Part shown: in pieces, positions 26,914-35,218 of the stretch | How the letters are laid out: each line of letters starts with the position of its first letter | Position numbering within the stretch: position 1 is the stretch's first letter | DNA from: Pseudomonas viridiflava | GTDB lineage: Bacteria; Pseudomonadota; Gammaproteobacteria; Pseudomonadales; Pseudomonadaceae | Length of the DNA: 64,000 nucleotides | Assembly (NCBI RefSeq): GCF_900582625.1 | Contig: NZ_UTIQ01000001.1 | Span: forward strand, 372,001 to 436,000 | Reading direction: 5' to 3' | Program-made: the position numbers and the translations under genes | The notes under the pieces: model-generated | Database searches by the model: none | Told to the model about the DNA's origin: nothing | What the model saw: the letters and a program-made list of their open reading frames with translations, nothing else

Positions 26914-28386
26914 TTAATCGACGAACCGTGTAGCTAGCCAGAACAGGCTGGCTGCCAGCCCCATCGAAATAGGCAAGGTCAGCAACCACGCCAGCAAGAT
27001 ATTGCGCACCGTGCCGCCTTGCAGGCCGCTTTTGTTCGCGACCATGGTGCCGGCAACACCGGACGACAATACGTGAGTAGTCGACACCGGCAAGCTGAAC
27101 ACGTTGGCCAGGCCGATGGCGCACGCGGCGGTAATCTGCGCCGACATGCCCTGGGCGTAGGTCATGCCTTGTTTACCAATCTTCTCGCCAATGGTCAGCA
27201 CCACGCGTTTCCAACCGACCATGGTGCCAATACCCAGCGCCAGGGCCACGGCCAGAATGACCCAAAACGGCGAGTATTCGGTGGTGGCGGTGAGGTCTTT
27301 ACGCAGCTTGTCGAGGTCGGATTTTTCACGCGAGTCCAGGGCGTCGAGCTTGCCGACTTTCTTCGCGGTGTCGTCCAGGCACAGCAGGTAGCGGCGCACT
27401 TGAATGCGGGTATCGGCTTCCAGGCTGTGGTAGTCGCTCACGCCTTTGAGGTCTTTCAACAGACCGGCGATGGTGGCTTCGGTTTGCTGCGGGTTGCAGC
27501 GGAACAGTTCCGGCATCTCGGCGGTGTCGCCTTTGCCCAGCGCCAGGAATTCACCGAGGCTTTCGCGATTGCGGTCGTAGAACTGGCTCAGGTGAATGGT
27601 GGCATCACGGGTGCGTTCAATCTGGTAGGTGGTGCTGTTGAGGTCCAGAACGAACTGCGCCGGCACAATACCGATAAGCACCAGCATGATCAGGCCGATG
27701 CCTTTCTGCCCATCGTTGGAGCCGTGTACAAAACTCACGCCCATGGCCGACAACACCAGCACCAGGCGATTCCAAAATGGCGGGTGTTTCTTGTCGTCGA
27801 TCTTGCGGCGCTGTTCCGGGGTTTTGTGCATCTTCGACAGCGGGCGCCACCATTTCAGGCCCAGCAGTACCAGCGCCGCGACCGCAAAGCCGGCAATGGG
27901 CGAGGCGATCAGCGACATGCCGATATCAATCGCTTTCTGCCAGTTCACGCCGTCTGCCAGCGGGATATCGCTGATCAGCGCATTGGCCAGGCCGACACCA
28001 AGAATCGAGCCGATCAAGGTGTGCGAACTGGACGCTGGAATACCGAAGTACCAGGTGCCGAGGTTCCAGGTGATGGCCGCCGCCAGCAACGAGAACACCA
28101 TAGCCAGACCGTGGCCGGTGTTTACGTTGATCAGCAGTTCGACCGGCAGCAAGTGAACAATGGCATACGCCACGCCAACGCCGCCGAGCAACACACCGAG
28201 GAAGTTGAAAACACCGGAGAGCATCACCGCCAAATGGGGCGGCATGGCTTTGGTGTAGATAACGGTTGCCACCGCGTTGGCGGTGTCATGGAAGCCGTTG
28301 ATGAACTCGAAGAACAGGACGAATGCCAGGGCCAGGATCAGGCTGATGAGTACCCAGGGTTCCAGCCCGCTGAAAAGATCGAACAT
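26914..28386 (-). CDS. pit: Low-affinity inorganic phosphate transporter (Pit family)
   Basis: 490-residue inner-membrane phosphate/proton symporter of the PiT family. The family signature GFHDTANA occurs at residues 31-38 and its internal repeat as a second copy around 215-235 (MGVSFVHGSNDGQKGIG). About 10-12 membrane segments flank a large hydrophilic loop (about 250-375) containing charged helices, as in long bacterial PitA proteins. No evident ribosome site before the ATG. Monocistronic, closed by its own terminator. Confidence 0.9.
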   Translation of the reverse strand: MFDLFSGLEPWVLISLILALAFVLFFEFINGFHDTANAVATVIYTKAMPPHLAVMLSGVFNFLGVLLGGVGVAYAIVHLLPVELLINVNTGHGLAMVFSLLAAAITWNLGTWYFGIPASSSHTLIGSILGVGLANALISDIPLADGVNWQKAIDIGMSLIASPIAGFAVAALVLLGLKWWRPLSKMHKTPEQRRKIDDKKHPPFWNRLVLVLSAMGVSFVHGSNDGQKGIGLIMLVLIGIVPAQFVLDLNSTTYQIERTRDATIHLSQFYDRNRESLGEFLALGKGDTAEMPELFRCNPQQTEATIAGLLKDLKGVSDYHSLEADTRIQVRRYLLCLDDTAKKVGKLDALDSREKSDLDKLRKDLTATTEYSPFWVILAVALALGIGTMVGWKRVVLTIGEKIGKQGMTYAQGMSAQITAACAIGLANVFSLPVSTTHVLSSGVAGTMVANKSGLQGGTVRNILLAWLLTLPISMGLAASLFWLATRFVD

Positions 28387-28454
28387 GTGGTTTTCTGTTC
28401 AGGTCGAAAGGGGGCGCGATTATGCCAGATAACCGCAGCGTGAAAATCCTCTAA

Positions 28455-28531
28455 CTGCTAGCTGGTAACGCTAGCAGAGAAAAACCGTCACGCCACGGTC
28501 ATAAACCCCACAGCCCGCGCGGGGTGCGGGC
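28455..28531 (-). terminator. Two inverted repeats between the pit and MFS genes
   Basis: CTGCTAGC (28455-28462) pairs with GCTAGCAG (28470-28477), and GCCCGC (28513-28518) with GCGGGC (28526-28531). The second is close behind the MFS stop and may act as its terminator, though no good T run follows. Confidence 0.35.
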
Positions 28532-28546
28532 CGGTGCGGCAAATTG

Positions 28547-29719
28547 TTACTGGGCAGCGGGCGCTGCGGCACGCGGACGAAGCAGCACAGCCAGAACGAT
28601 CATGCTGGCGGCCAGCCCGGTGAGGACGATAAACGGCACCTGATAACTGCCGGTCAAATCGCGCACCAGGCCAGTCAGAATCGGCGTGAAACTGCTGATG
28701 CTGTAACCGGCGCACAGCATCATGGCAGTCCATCGGCTGACGGCCAGCGGCGTGTTCACTTCGTACATCGGCAGCACCAACGACAACGCAAACGAGCCGC
28801 TCAAGGCAAAGCCCAACAGCAGCGCAACAACCTGCGGCAGCAGCTGCGGCATAAAGGAAATCATGCCCAGGCACAGGCTTGAGGTGATGGCACAGACCAG
28901 CAGCAGCTGCGCGCGATTGTCGTAGCGCTGGGCCAGCCATGGCAGCACGAACGCGCTGGGCAGGCCGATCATCATGAACGAGCTGAACAGGGTGTTGCTC
29001 TGCGAAGCGTCGAAGCCGACTTCGTGATAACGCGCTGTCAGCCAGGTGGTCAGCGTGTAAAACAGCCCGGCCTGAATGGCGAAGAAACCGGTAATCACCC
29101 AGGCGCGCGGTTCGCGCCACGGCAAGCCACCGCCGCTGCCAACCTCGGCCGGGTCTTCCTGTTTGTTTGGCACCCACAGCCAGAGCAGCACGGCAACCAG
29201 CGCCGGCACCGCCCAGATCGCCAGCCCCCAATGCCAGCGCTCGTCGAGCAGGCCGGTGAGCGGCCCGGTCAACACCGCGCCGCCGGCACCGCCGATGGTC
29301 ATGCTCAAGGAATACCAGGCCACCACGCGGCCGACATTGCCGACAAAGTGGCGCTTGATAAAACCGGAAAGCAGCGGCCCCGCCACGGCAATGCCGGCGC
29401 CGACAAACACCGCACTGCCGATTAAAACCACGCTGTTATGGCTGGCCAGACGCAGCAGCAAGGCGCCGCCAATCAATGCCATGCAGCCGGTAATGGTGCG
29501 CTCCAGGCCGAAACGCACGGCGAGGCGCGGCGCAAAAGGCGCGAGCAAACCCATGCACAACACGGGCAAGGCGGTGGTCAAGGCGATAAGGCCGCGACTC
29601 AACGACAGTTCATTGGCGATCTGTTCGATGAGCGGAGCGAGGGAGGTGATGCCAGGGCGCAAATTGATCGCGGCCAGCACCAGGGCGACAAAGAGCAGGC
29701 CCCGAGAGATGGGTTTCAC
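28547..29719 (-). CDS. MFS transporter, CynX/NimT-like
   Basis: About 390 residues with 12 membrane segments; the early INLRPGITSLAPLIEQI and RGLIALTTALPVLCMG stretches are characteristic of the CynX/NimT branch of the major facilitator family (cyanate or 2-nitroimidazole exporters, with many of unknown substrate). The start is uncertain: GTG at 29719 gives the usual short leader (KPISRGLLF), while a TTG at 29776 would add 19 residues; neither has a good ribosome site. Monocistronic, downstream of the SDR gene. Confidence 0.82.
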   Translation of the reverse strand: MKPISRGLLFVALVLAAINLRPGITSLAPLIEQIANELSLSRGLIALTTALPVLCMGLLAPFAPRLAVRFGLERTITGCMALIGGALLLRLASHNSVVLIGSAVFVGAGIAVAGPLLSGFIKRHFVGNVGRVVAWYSLSMTIGGAGGAVLTGPLTGLLDERWHWGLAIWAVPALVAVLLWLWVPNKQEDPAEVGSGGGLPWREPRAWVITGFFAIQAGLFYTLTTWLTARYHEVGFDASQSNTLFSSFMMIGLPSAFVLPWLAQRYDNRAQLLLVCAITSSLCLGMISFMPQLLPQVVALLLGFALSGSFALSLVLPMYEVNTPLAVSRWTAMMLCAGYSISSFTPILTGLVRDLTGSYQVPFIVLTGLAASMIVLAVLLRPRAAAPAAQ

Positions 29720-29794
29720 AGGAATAGTCAACGTGGCGACGACCAGGCAGGCCGGGCCAGCAACCCTACTATTCAAGGACGGTGACGAACAAGC

Positions 29795-29822
29795 CTGGCC
29801 GGCAAAAAAATTGACCGGCCAG
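29795..29822. terminator. Hairpin with A-rich loop after the SDR gene
   Basis: CTGGCCGG (29795-29802) pairs perfectly with CCGGCCAG (29815-29822); the 12-base loop contains seven As. It lies 20 bases past the SDR stop. A terminator is likely, though the T run sits in the loop rather than after the stem. Confidence 0.45.
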
Positions 29823-29842
29823 ACAAGTTACAACCAGGCGTG

Positions 29843-30646
29843 TTATTTGCCCTTGGCGCGCATCTTCTCGGCCATCACGGCCATTTCGTTGTACAGCAGC
29901 TCCGGATTCTTCTGCTTAACGGCCCAGGCCATGCGGCCTTGTTCGTGCGGCAGAATCATGAAGTCGTTGTTGGCTACCGAGGTGAAGATGTAGTCGGCAA
30001 TGTCTGCCGCGCTGATGGGGCTGCTTTCGAGCAGTTTGCCGACCTGGGCTTTCATGGTCGGGGTCGGGCCGCGGAACGAATCCATCAGGTTGGTCTGGAA
30101 GAACGATGGGCACACCACGTGCACACCGATTTCCTGCTGCTTGAGTTCGGCCAGCAAGCTTTCCGACAACGCCACCACGCCGGCCTTGGCCACGTTGTAG
30201 TTGCTCATCGCCGGGCCCTGCATCAACGCGGCCATAGAGGCGATGTTGATGATCCGACCTTTACTGCGTTCCAGCAGCGGCAGGAAGGCTTTGCAGCCTT
30301 TGACCACGCCCATCAGGTTGATGGAAATCTGCCAGTCCCAGTCTTCCAGCGACAGGTCGCTGAAGAAGCCGCCCGAGGCGACGCCCGCGTTGTTGACGAT
30401 GATATCGACGCCACCAAACTTGGTTTCGCATGCCTGCGCCAAGGCGGTGAGCTGGCTGTAATCGCGCACGTCGCAACGCAGGGTAAAGCCATCGCCGCCG
30501 GCTTCGCGCACCAGCTTCAGGGTTTCTGCCAGGCCCGGCTCGCTGACATCGGACAGCGCCAATTGCCAGCCTTCGCGCGCCCAACGCAACGCGATTTCGC
30601 GGCCCAAGCCAGAACCCGCGCCGGTGATCATCATGCGATTTTGCAT
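29843..30646 (-). CDS. Short-chain dehydrogenase/reductase
   Basis: 267-residue classical SDR oxidoreductase. NAD(P)-binding TGAGSGLG at residues 8-15, NNAG at about 85-88, and catalytic Ser137, Tyr150 and Lys154 (YNVAK). The substrate is unknown; a C-terminal extension (about 225-267) lies beyond the core. ATG at 30646 gives the usual MQNRMMITG start with AAGG upstream; an upstream in-frame start is not supported. Confidence 0.87.
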   Translation of the reverse strand: MQNRMMITGAGSGLGREIALRWAREGWQLALSDVSEPGLAETLKLVREAGGDGFTLRCDVRDYSQLTALAQACETKFGGVDIIVNNAGVASGGFFSDLSLEDWDWQISINLMGVVKGCKAFLPLLERSKGRIINIASMAALMQGPAMSNYNVAKAGVVALSESLLAELKQQEIGVHVVCPSFFQTNLMDSFRGPTPTMKAQVGKLLESSPISAADIADYIFTSVANNDFMILPHEQGRMAWAVKQKNPELLYNEMAVMAEKMRAKGK

Positions 30647-30760
30647 AGTAAGGCTGCCTTTTCTTATAGGTGTCATGGGTGAGGAGTGATGCCAGTGTAG
30701 CGAACGCAATCCCCCGGCCCACGCACCATTAGGCTGCTGAATGAGCGAAGCAAACCGTGC

Positions 30761-31141
30761 TCATGCCTGGGCCTTTTTTGCCTGCACGGCGCCGCGAATC
30801 ACATACGCGTAAACCGCGATATTGAGCACCAGCACCACGGCGCCGAAGCCCAACTGCATCTCGGCAGTGAGGCCGCGTGGGTAGATAAGCGGGATCAGAT
30901 AATGCTCGATAAAACCGCCGTCATAGCCTTGCTGCCCAGCGGCTTGGCGCAAGTGGTTTTCCAGCGGCGTGAGCGGGCAATACAAATGCAGAAACTCCAC
31001 GGCGGCGCCCCACGTGACGGCCGGTAAATGCAGCGCCATCAGCCAGCGCCAGCGCAACACCAGCAGCCCGCCGAACAGTACAAACAGAATGAACAACAGG
31101 TGCACCAGCACCACGGCATCAGCGGCCAGGCGAAACGCCAT
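30761..31141 (-). CDS. DUF2784 membrane protein
   Basis: 126-residue membrane protein with about three hydrophobic segments (10-35, 37-55, 98-116). VLVHLLFILFVLFGG and FLHLYCPLTPLEN match the DUF2784 family, whose function is unknown. It precedes the SDR gene on the same strand with 114 bases between; no clear operon. Confidence 0.82.
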   Translation of the reverse strand: MAFRLAADAVVLVHLLFILFVLFGGLLVLRWRWLMALHLPAVTWGAAVEFLHLYCPLTPLENHLRQAAGQQGYDGGFIEHYLIPLIYPRGLTAEMQLGFGAVVLVLNIAVYAYVIRGAVQAKKAQA

Positions 31142-31283
31142 CTCCCCTCCTCCTGCATCGCGCAGAAATAACCTGAATTATTAGAAAGCTCGCTTAGTCG
31201 TACTAAGTAGACGAGGCAAGCACAACGGTTGCACGGCCTCTGAAGGAAGTTGCACTCAACGGTCTAGAACAAGGAATACACCC

Positions 31284-31442
31284 ATGGGCCTCAGCACAAT
31301 TTTGATCGTGGTACTTATTCTTCTCCTCGTCGGCGGCCTGCCGCTGTACCCGCACTCCAGAAGCTGGGGCTATGGCCCGTCGGGCATTCTGGGCACCATT
31401 TTGATCATCGTGATCATTCTGGCGCTGCTCGGCAGGATTTAG
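31284..31442 (+). CDS. Small hydrophobic DUF3309 protein
   Basis: A 52-residue gene, too short for most gene callers: ATG at 31284 with AAGGA about 9 bases upstream, stop TAG at 31440-31442. The product has two hydrophobic helices (residues 5-20 and 36-50) around a polar turn LYPHSRSWGYGPSG, the DUF3309 signature. Members are widespread, tiny and uncharacterised membrane proteins. Closed by its own strong terminator, so it is a single-gene unit. Confidence 0.8.
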   Translation: MGLSTILIVVLILLLVGGLPLYPHSRSWGYGPSGILGTILIIVIILALLGRI

Positions 31443-31456
31443 TTTCTCGCCGGCAT

Positions 31457-31488
31457 AAAAAGCCCCGCCTAGTGCGGGGCTTTTTTTT
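31457..31488 (+). terminator. Terminator of the DUF3309 gene
   Basis: AAAAGCCCCGC and GCGGGGCTTTT form a stem around CTAGT, followed by eight Ts, 15 bases after the stop codon. Confidence 0.9.
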
Positions 31489-31514
31489 GCCTGGCGATCG
31501 GCTGTGCGTCGGCC

Positions 31515-31591
31515 GGGCGGCGTTAAAAACGGGTTTTCAATGCTCATTTGGCTACAGCCAACTGCGCTTGAAAACCCGTTTTTGCCTTGCC
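31515..31591. repeat. Long unexplained inverted repeat
   Basis: Perfect 16-bp arms AAAAACGGGTTTTCAA (31525-31540) and its complement (31568-31583). The 27-base centre contains a smaller stem (TTGGC/GCCAA), and the outer flanks also pair partly (CGGGC/GCCCG). It differs from the REP palindromes in the window. It lies in the gap between the DUF3309 terminator and actP; no gene is seen there. Confidence 0.75.
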
Positions 31592-31632
31592 CGTCTCTAG
31601 CTCGCTCGATCGCGATTCGCGCGTGAGAATTT

Positions 31633-31694
31633 AAAAGCATCGCGGCTAAAGCCGCTCCTACAGGGTGGGCAGGAGCAGCTATAACCGCCATGCG
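31633..31694. repeat. REP doublet, second half degenerate
   Basis: GCATCGCGGCTAAAGCCGC followed by TCCTACAG, then a decayed inverse copy (AGGAGCAGCTATAACCGC). Same family as those at 33.8, 36.8, 47.6 and 49.8 kb. Confidence 0.75.
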
Positions 31695-31697
31695 CTC

Positions 31698-31725
31698 AAA
31701 AAAAAAGGCAGCCCGAAGGCTGCCC
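31698..31725 (-). terminator. Terminator after actP
   Basis: On the minus strand GGCAGCC, tetraloop TTCG and GGCTGCC, followed by nine Ts; 25 bases beyond the actP stop. Confidence 0.88.
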
Positions 31726-31749
31726 AAAATCACTCAGAAGCTAGATCGA

Positions 31750-33408
31750 TCAATGCGCCGCTGCACCACTGGCGCCCAGGCCGGTTTGCGAGCGAACGAA
31801 TTGCGGCAGGAAGCGCGCACGCTCTTCGCTGGCCGAGGTGGATTTGTCGGTGATCGAGAAGAACCAGATGCCCACGAACGCGACGAACATCGAGAACAAC
31901 GCCGGGTATTCGTACGGGAAAATGGCCTTGGCGTTACCCAGCACCTGCACCCAAATGGTTGGGCCGAGAATCATCAGGCCTACGGCCGTCAACAGTCCCA
32001 ACCAGCCACCGACCATCGCGCCACGGGTGGTGAGGTTTTTCCAGTACATGGAAAGGAACAGCACCGGGAAGTTGCAGCTCGCGGCAATGGAGAAGGCCAG
32101 GCCCACCATAAAGGCGATGTTCTGTTTCTCGAAGAGAATGCCCAGGCCGATAGCGAGAACGCCCAGAGCGATGGTGGTGATCTTCGATACGCGCAGTTCA
32201 TCTTTCTCGTTGGCTTTGCCGCCTTTGATGACGCTGGCATAAATGTCATGCGACACCGCCGAGGCGCCGGCCAGGGTCAAGCCCGCAACCACCGCCAGAA
32301 TGGTGGCGAACGCTACGGCCGAGATGAAGCCCAGGAACAGACTACCGCCCACAGCGTTGGCCAGGTGCACCGCCGCCATGTTGTTACCGCCCAGCAACGC
32401 GCCGGCTGCATCTTTGAACGCCGGATTGGTGCTCACCAGCAAGATCGCGCCAAAGCCGATGATGAAGGTCAGGATGTAGAAGTAGCCGATGAAGCCGGTG
32501 GCGTAGAACACGCTTTTGCGGGCTTCCTTGGCGTCGCTCACGGTGAAGAAGCGCATGAGAATGTGCGGCAAACCGGCGGTACCGAACATCAGCGCCAAGC
32601 CGAGGGAGATCGCCGAAATCGGGTCACTGACCAGCGCGCCCGGGCTCATGATTGCCTGGCCTTTGGCGTGTACTTTCACGGCTTCGGAGAACAGCGTGCC
32701 GAAGTCGAAGTTGACGGTTTTCATCACCATCAGTGCCATGAACGAAGCGCCCGAGAGCAGCAGCACGGCTTTGATGATTTGCACCCAAGTGGTGGCCAAC
32801 ATGCCGCCGAACAGCACGTACAGCACCATCAGAATGCCGACCAGAATCACCGCCACGTGGTAATCCAACCCAAACAGCAGCTGAATCAGCTTGCCGGCGC
32901 CAACCATCTGCGCGATCAGGTAGAACGCCACCACCACCAGCGAACCGCTGGCCGACAAAGTGCGGATTTCTTTCTGCTTGAGGCGGTAAGACGCTACGTC
33001 GGCAAAGGTGTATTTGCCCAGGTTGCGCAGACGCTCAGCGATCAGGAACAGAATGATCGGCCAGCCCACCAAGAAGCCGATGGAGTAGATCAAACCGTCG
33101 TAGCCGGAGGTGTACACCAGCGCGGAAATACCCAGGAAGGAGGCCGCCGACATGTAGTCGCCGGCAATCGCCAAACCGTTCTGGAAGCCGGTGATTTTGC
33201 CGCCCGCCGCGTAATGGTCAGCGGTGGAGTTATTGCGCTTGGACGCCCAGTAGGTGATGAACAAGGTGGCACCGACAAACGCCACGAACATGACGATGGC
33301 CGCCACGTTGATCGGTTGCCGCTGCACCGCGCCGCTAATGGCATCGGCAGCCCAGAGGGCGGGAGCGAAGGCGAGCAAGGCGCACGCCGCAAGGTTACGC
33401 GCGATCAT
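31750..33408 (-). CDS. actP: Cation/acetate symporter ActP
   Basis: 552-residue sodium:solute symporter (SSS) family permease for acetate and related short acids. A signal-like N-terminus (ALWA/AD) precedes about 13 membrane segments. [28 protein letters not shown] is the segment-2 signature of ActP-type proteins, and [15 protein letters not shown] is the SSS consensus. It overlaps the upstream DUF485 gene by 14 bases, the standard yjcH-actP pair. No acs gene adjoins. Similar to P. aeruginosa PA3234 by position (recalled). Confidence 0.92.
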   Translation of the reverse strand: MIARNLAACALLAFAPALWAADAISGAVQRQPINVAAIVMFVAFVGATLFITYWASKRNNSTADHYAAGGKITGFQNGLAIAGDYMSAASFLGISALVYTSGYDGLIYSIGFLVGWPIILFLIAERLRNLGKYTFADVASYRLKQKEIRTLSASGSLVVVAFYLIAQMVGAGKLIQLLFGLDYHVAVILVGILMVLYVLFGGMLATTWVQIIKAVLLLSGASFMALMVMKTVNFDFGTLFSEAVKVHAKGQAIMSPGALVSDPISAISLGLALMFGTAGLPHILMRFFTVSDAKEARKSVFYATGFIGYFYILTFIIGFGAILLVSTNPAFKDAAGALLGGNNMAAVHLANAVGGSLFLGFISAVAFATILAVVAGLTLAGASAVSHDIYASVIKGGKANEKDELRVSKITTIALGVLAIGLGILFEKQNIAFMVGLAFSIAASCNFPVLFLSMYWKNLTTRGAMVGGWLGLLTAVGLMILGPTIWVQVLGNAKAIFPYEYPALFSMFVAFVGIWFFSITDKSTSASEERARFLPQFVRSQTGLGASGAAAH

Positions 33409-33715
33409 TTTTCACCTCGTCCAGAATCGCCTGGTTCATGTCATCGAACTCGCCGTTGGCGCGGTACACATAGATACCGGTCAGCACAAAGGCGGAGAGA
33501 ATCAAACCGATACCGGCTGGAATGCCCCAGGTGGTGGGCGACCCTTCGCTGATCGGCGTACCGAACAGGCTGGGGTCAAAGGCAATGATCAGAATGAAGG
33601 CCACGTACAGGCCAAGCATGATGGCGGAAAGTATCCAGGCGAAGCGCTCGCGCTTGGCTACCAATTCTCTGAAGCGCGGACTTTTCTCAATCCGCTCGTA
33701 GATGCTGTCGTTCAT
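33395..33715 (-). CDS. DUF485 membrane protein (YjcH-like)
   Basis: 106-residue protein with two membrane segments (about 28-47 and 64-84) and hydrophilic ends; [16 protein letters not shown] near the start is the DUF485 signature. These proteins are encoded directly before ActP and probably assist it, although the role is unproven. GGAGGA ribosome site, then an A-rich spacer up to the ATG at 33715. Overlaps actP by 14 bases. Confidence 0.9.
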   Translation of the reverse strand: MNDSIYERIEKSPRFRELVAKRERFAWILSAIMLGLYVAFILIIAFDPSLFGTPISEGSPTTWGIPAGIGLILSAFVLTGIYVYRANGEFDDMNQAILDEVKNDRA

Positions 33716-33724
33716 TTTATTTTT
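33716..33724 (-). promoter_or_regulatory. Possible Hfq/Crc motif before the DUF485-actP operon
   Basis: AAAAATAAA on the minus strand, between ribosome site and start codon, fits AAnAAnAA. Acetate uptake is a plausible catabolite-repression target, but the motif is short. Confidence 0.35.
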
Positions 33725-33811
33725 ATCCTCCGCAGCACGGGTTGCTGGTGAGCTAACAATAGTTCGCTCAGGGCCGGAAGACAGACGACCTTAGTCTTAT
33801 TCGAAACATTT

Positions 33812-33899
33812 AAAAGCATCGCGGCTGAAGCCGCTCCCACAGATTCCACGTGCCTGTGGGAGCGGCTGGGCGGCATTCCGCTTTAGCCGCGATGCTCTT
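33812..33899. repeat. REP doublet (REPIN-like)
   Basis: AGCATCGCGGCTGAAGCCGC and, in inverse order, CCGCTTTAGCCGCGATGCT, each next to a CTCCCACAG/CTGTGGGAG element; the pair forms one long imperfect palindrome. Confidence 0.85.
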
Positions 33900-33914
33900 G
33901 ATGGGATCCAAAAA

Positions 33915-33943
33915 ACAACAAAGCCGCTCAAAAGAGCGGCTCG
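33915..33943 (-). terminator. Terminator after the betaine-binding protein gene
   Basis: AGCCGCTC (33922-33929) and GAGCGGCT (33934-33941) with a 4-base loop; a T-rich stretch follows on the minus strand. 20 bases past the gene's stop. Confidence 0.85.
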
Positions 33944-33960
33944 TGCCAAGCGCAATACCC

Positions 33961-34815
33961 TTACTTCAACCAGCCATCCACGCGAGCCGGGTTTTCCGCT
34001 ACCCATTTTTTCGCGGCTTCGGCCGGTTTGGCGCCCTCTTCCACGGCCAGCATCACGCTGCCGATTTCGTCGGGGGTCCAGTTGAATTTCTTCAGGAAGG
34101 CCACCACGGTCGGTGCCTTGGCTTCCAGGCCAGGGTTGGCCACGCTGTCGACGTGTTCAGCTGCGCCGTAAACGTTTTTCGGGTCTTCGAGGAAACGCAG
34201 TTTCCACTTGGCAAACATCCAGTGCGGAATCCAGCCGGTAACCGCGATCGGTTTTTCCGAGCGGATGGCGCGGGCCAGTTCGGCGGTCATGGCGCTGCCG
34301 GAGCTGGCGAGCAGTTTGTACTCCAGGCCGTAGTCTTTGATGGCCTGGTCGGTTTTCAGCATCACGCCTGAGCCAGCGTCGATGCCGACGATGCGGCCGC
34401 CGAAGGCGTCTTTTTGCGCTTGCAGATCGCCTACGGTTTTCGCGGTGACGTACTCAGGCACGATCAAACCGATTTTGGCGTCGTTGAAGTTAGGGCCGAG
34501 GTCGACCACCTGGTCTTTGAGTTTTTCGTAGTAAGCGCCGTGGGTGACGGGCAGCCAGGCCGAGAGCATGGCGTCGAGCTGACCTTTGGCCACGCCCTGC
34601 CACATGATGCCGGTGGCGACGGGCATCAGCTGCACGTCGTAGCCAAGTTTCTGTTTGATGATTTCCGCCGCCACGTGGGTGGTGGCGACGCTGTCGGACC
34701 AGCCATCGACGTAGCCGATTTTCAATGTGGGTTTATCGGCGGCACCTGCCAAACCGGTGCTCAGTGCCAGTGCCAAACCGGCACCCAAACCCAATAACCG
34801 ACGCATTTTGCTCAT
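33961..34815 (-). CDS. betX: Glycine betaine/quaternary amine ABC transporter substrate-binding protein (BetX-like)
   Basis: 284-residue periplasmic protein of the OpuAC/ProX family that binds quaternary ammonium compounds. Signal peptide ends near residue 25 (LAGA/AD). The start of the mature protein KIGYVDGWSDSVATTHVAAE and the aromatic-box region around GWIPHWMFAKWKL are typical. No permease or ATPase gene adjoins: it is a solitary binding protein next to actP, like P. aeruginosa PA3236 (betX), which feeds the separate Cbc core. The symbol rests on that recalled gene order. ATG at 34815 with GGGGA upstream. Confidence 0.8.
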   Translation of the reverse strand: MSKMRRLLGLGAGLALALSTGLAGAADKPTLKIGYVDGWSDSVATTHVAAEIIKQKLGYDVQLMPVATGIMWQGVAKGQLDAMLSAWLPVTHGAYYEKLKDQVVDLGPNFNDAKIGLIVPEYVTAKTVGDLQAQKDAFGGRIVGIDAGSGVMLKTDQAIKDYGLEYKLLASSGSAMTAELARAIRSEKPIAVTGWIPHWMFAKWKLRFLEDPKNVYGAAEHVDSVANPGLEAKAPTVVAFLKKFNWTPDEIGSVMLAVEEGAKPAEAAKKWVAENPARVDGWLK

Positions 34816-35218
34816 AAGTCTGTTCCCCGAAAAGTGTGGCTCGGCGGCTGCCGAGTGGCAGGTAGTTGTGTCTGTGTGGTTGTTCTTGTGGACGGGCCTC
34901 TCGCAAAATTCTGCTGGCCCACGCCCTGAGTCAGTCGTGTGCCGACGCCCTGATAATCGACCCAACCGCAGCGCTCACCTGCTCCAAGAACGACATCAAC
35001 ACCGCGAAGAAACGACATCGTTGACTCAGGAACGACAAGGTCGATATCCAGCACCGTCAACGCCTGCTCCAAGCCCTTGAAATTTATGATTGAACGCGCA
35101 TTCAAGTACCGCTGCGCCGGGCCCATTAATATGCACTCACACACGGCATTGGCGGCTCTACGCTAAACAGAACGAATGCAGGTAAACTGCGCGGCTTTGC
35201 CCCCAGACGCGCCTAACT
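34816..35218. other. Intergenic region between the betX-like and GH17 genes
   Basis: 403 bases between divergent genes without a convincing gene. It holds three direct repeats (34989-35039) that look like a regulator-binding array. A 110-codon frame on the minus strand has no ribosome site and is not reported. Confidence 0.55.
34989..35039. promoter_or_regulatory. Three direct repeats upstream of the betX-like gene
   Basis: AACGACATC at 34989-34997 and 35011-35019, and AACGACAAG at 35031-35039: starts spaced 22 and 20 bases, about two helical turns. Compatible with tandem sites for an activator; in Pseudomonas betaine genes this could be the AraC-family GbdR, but that identity is a guess. 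Confidence 0.45.

Noticed and set aside
27019..28443. 474-codon open frame opposite pit
   Set aside because: Shadow of the Pit gene, without a ribosome site or recognisable domains.
31690..33552. 620-codon open frame on the plus strand, opposite actP
   Set aside because: Antisense to a clear actP and DUF485 pair; composition (His, Gln, Arg, Glu) is typical of reverse-strand shadows.
34812..35144. 110-codon frame on the minus strand upstream of the betX-like gene
   Set aside because: No ribosome site, no recognisable motif, overlaps the start of the betX-like gene and the direct-repeat array.
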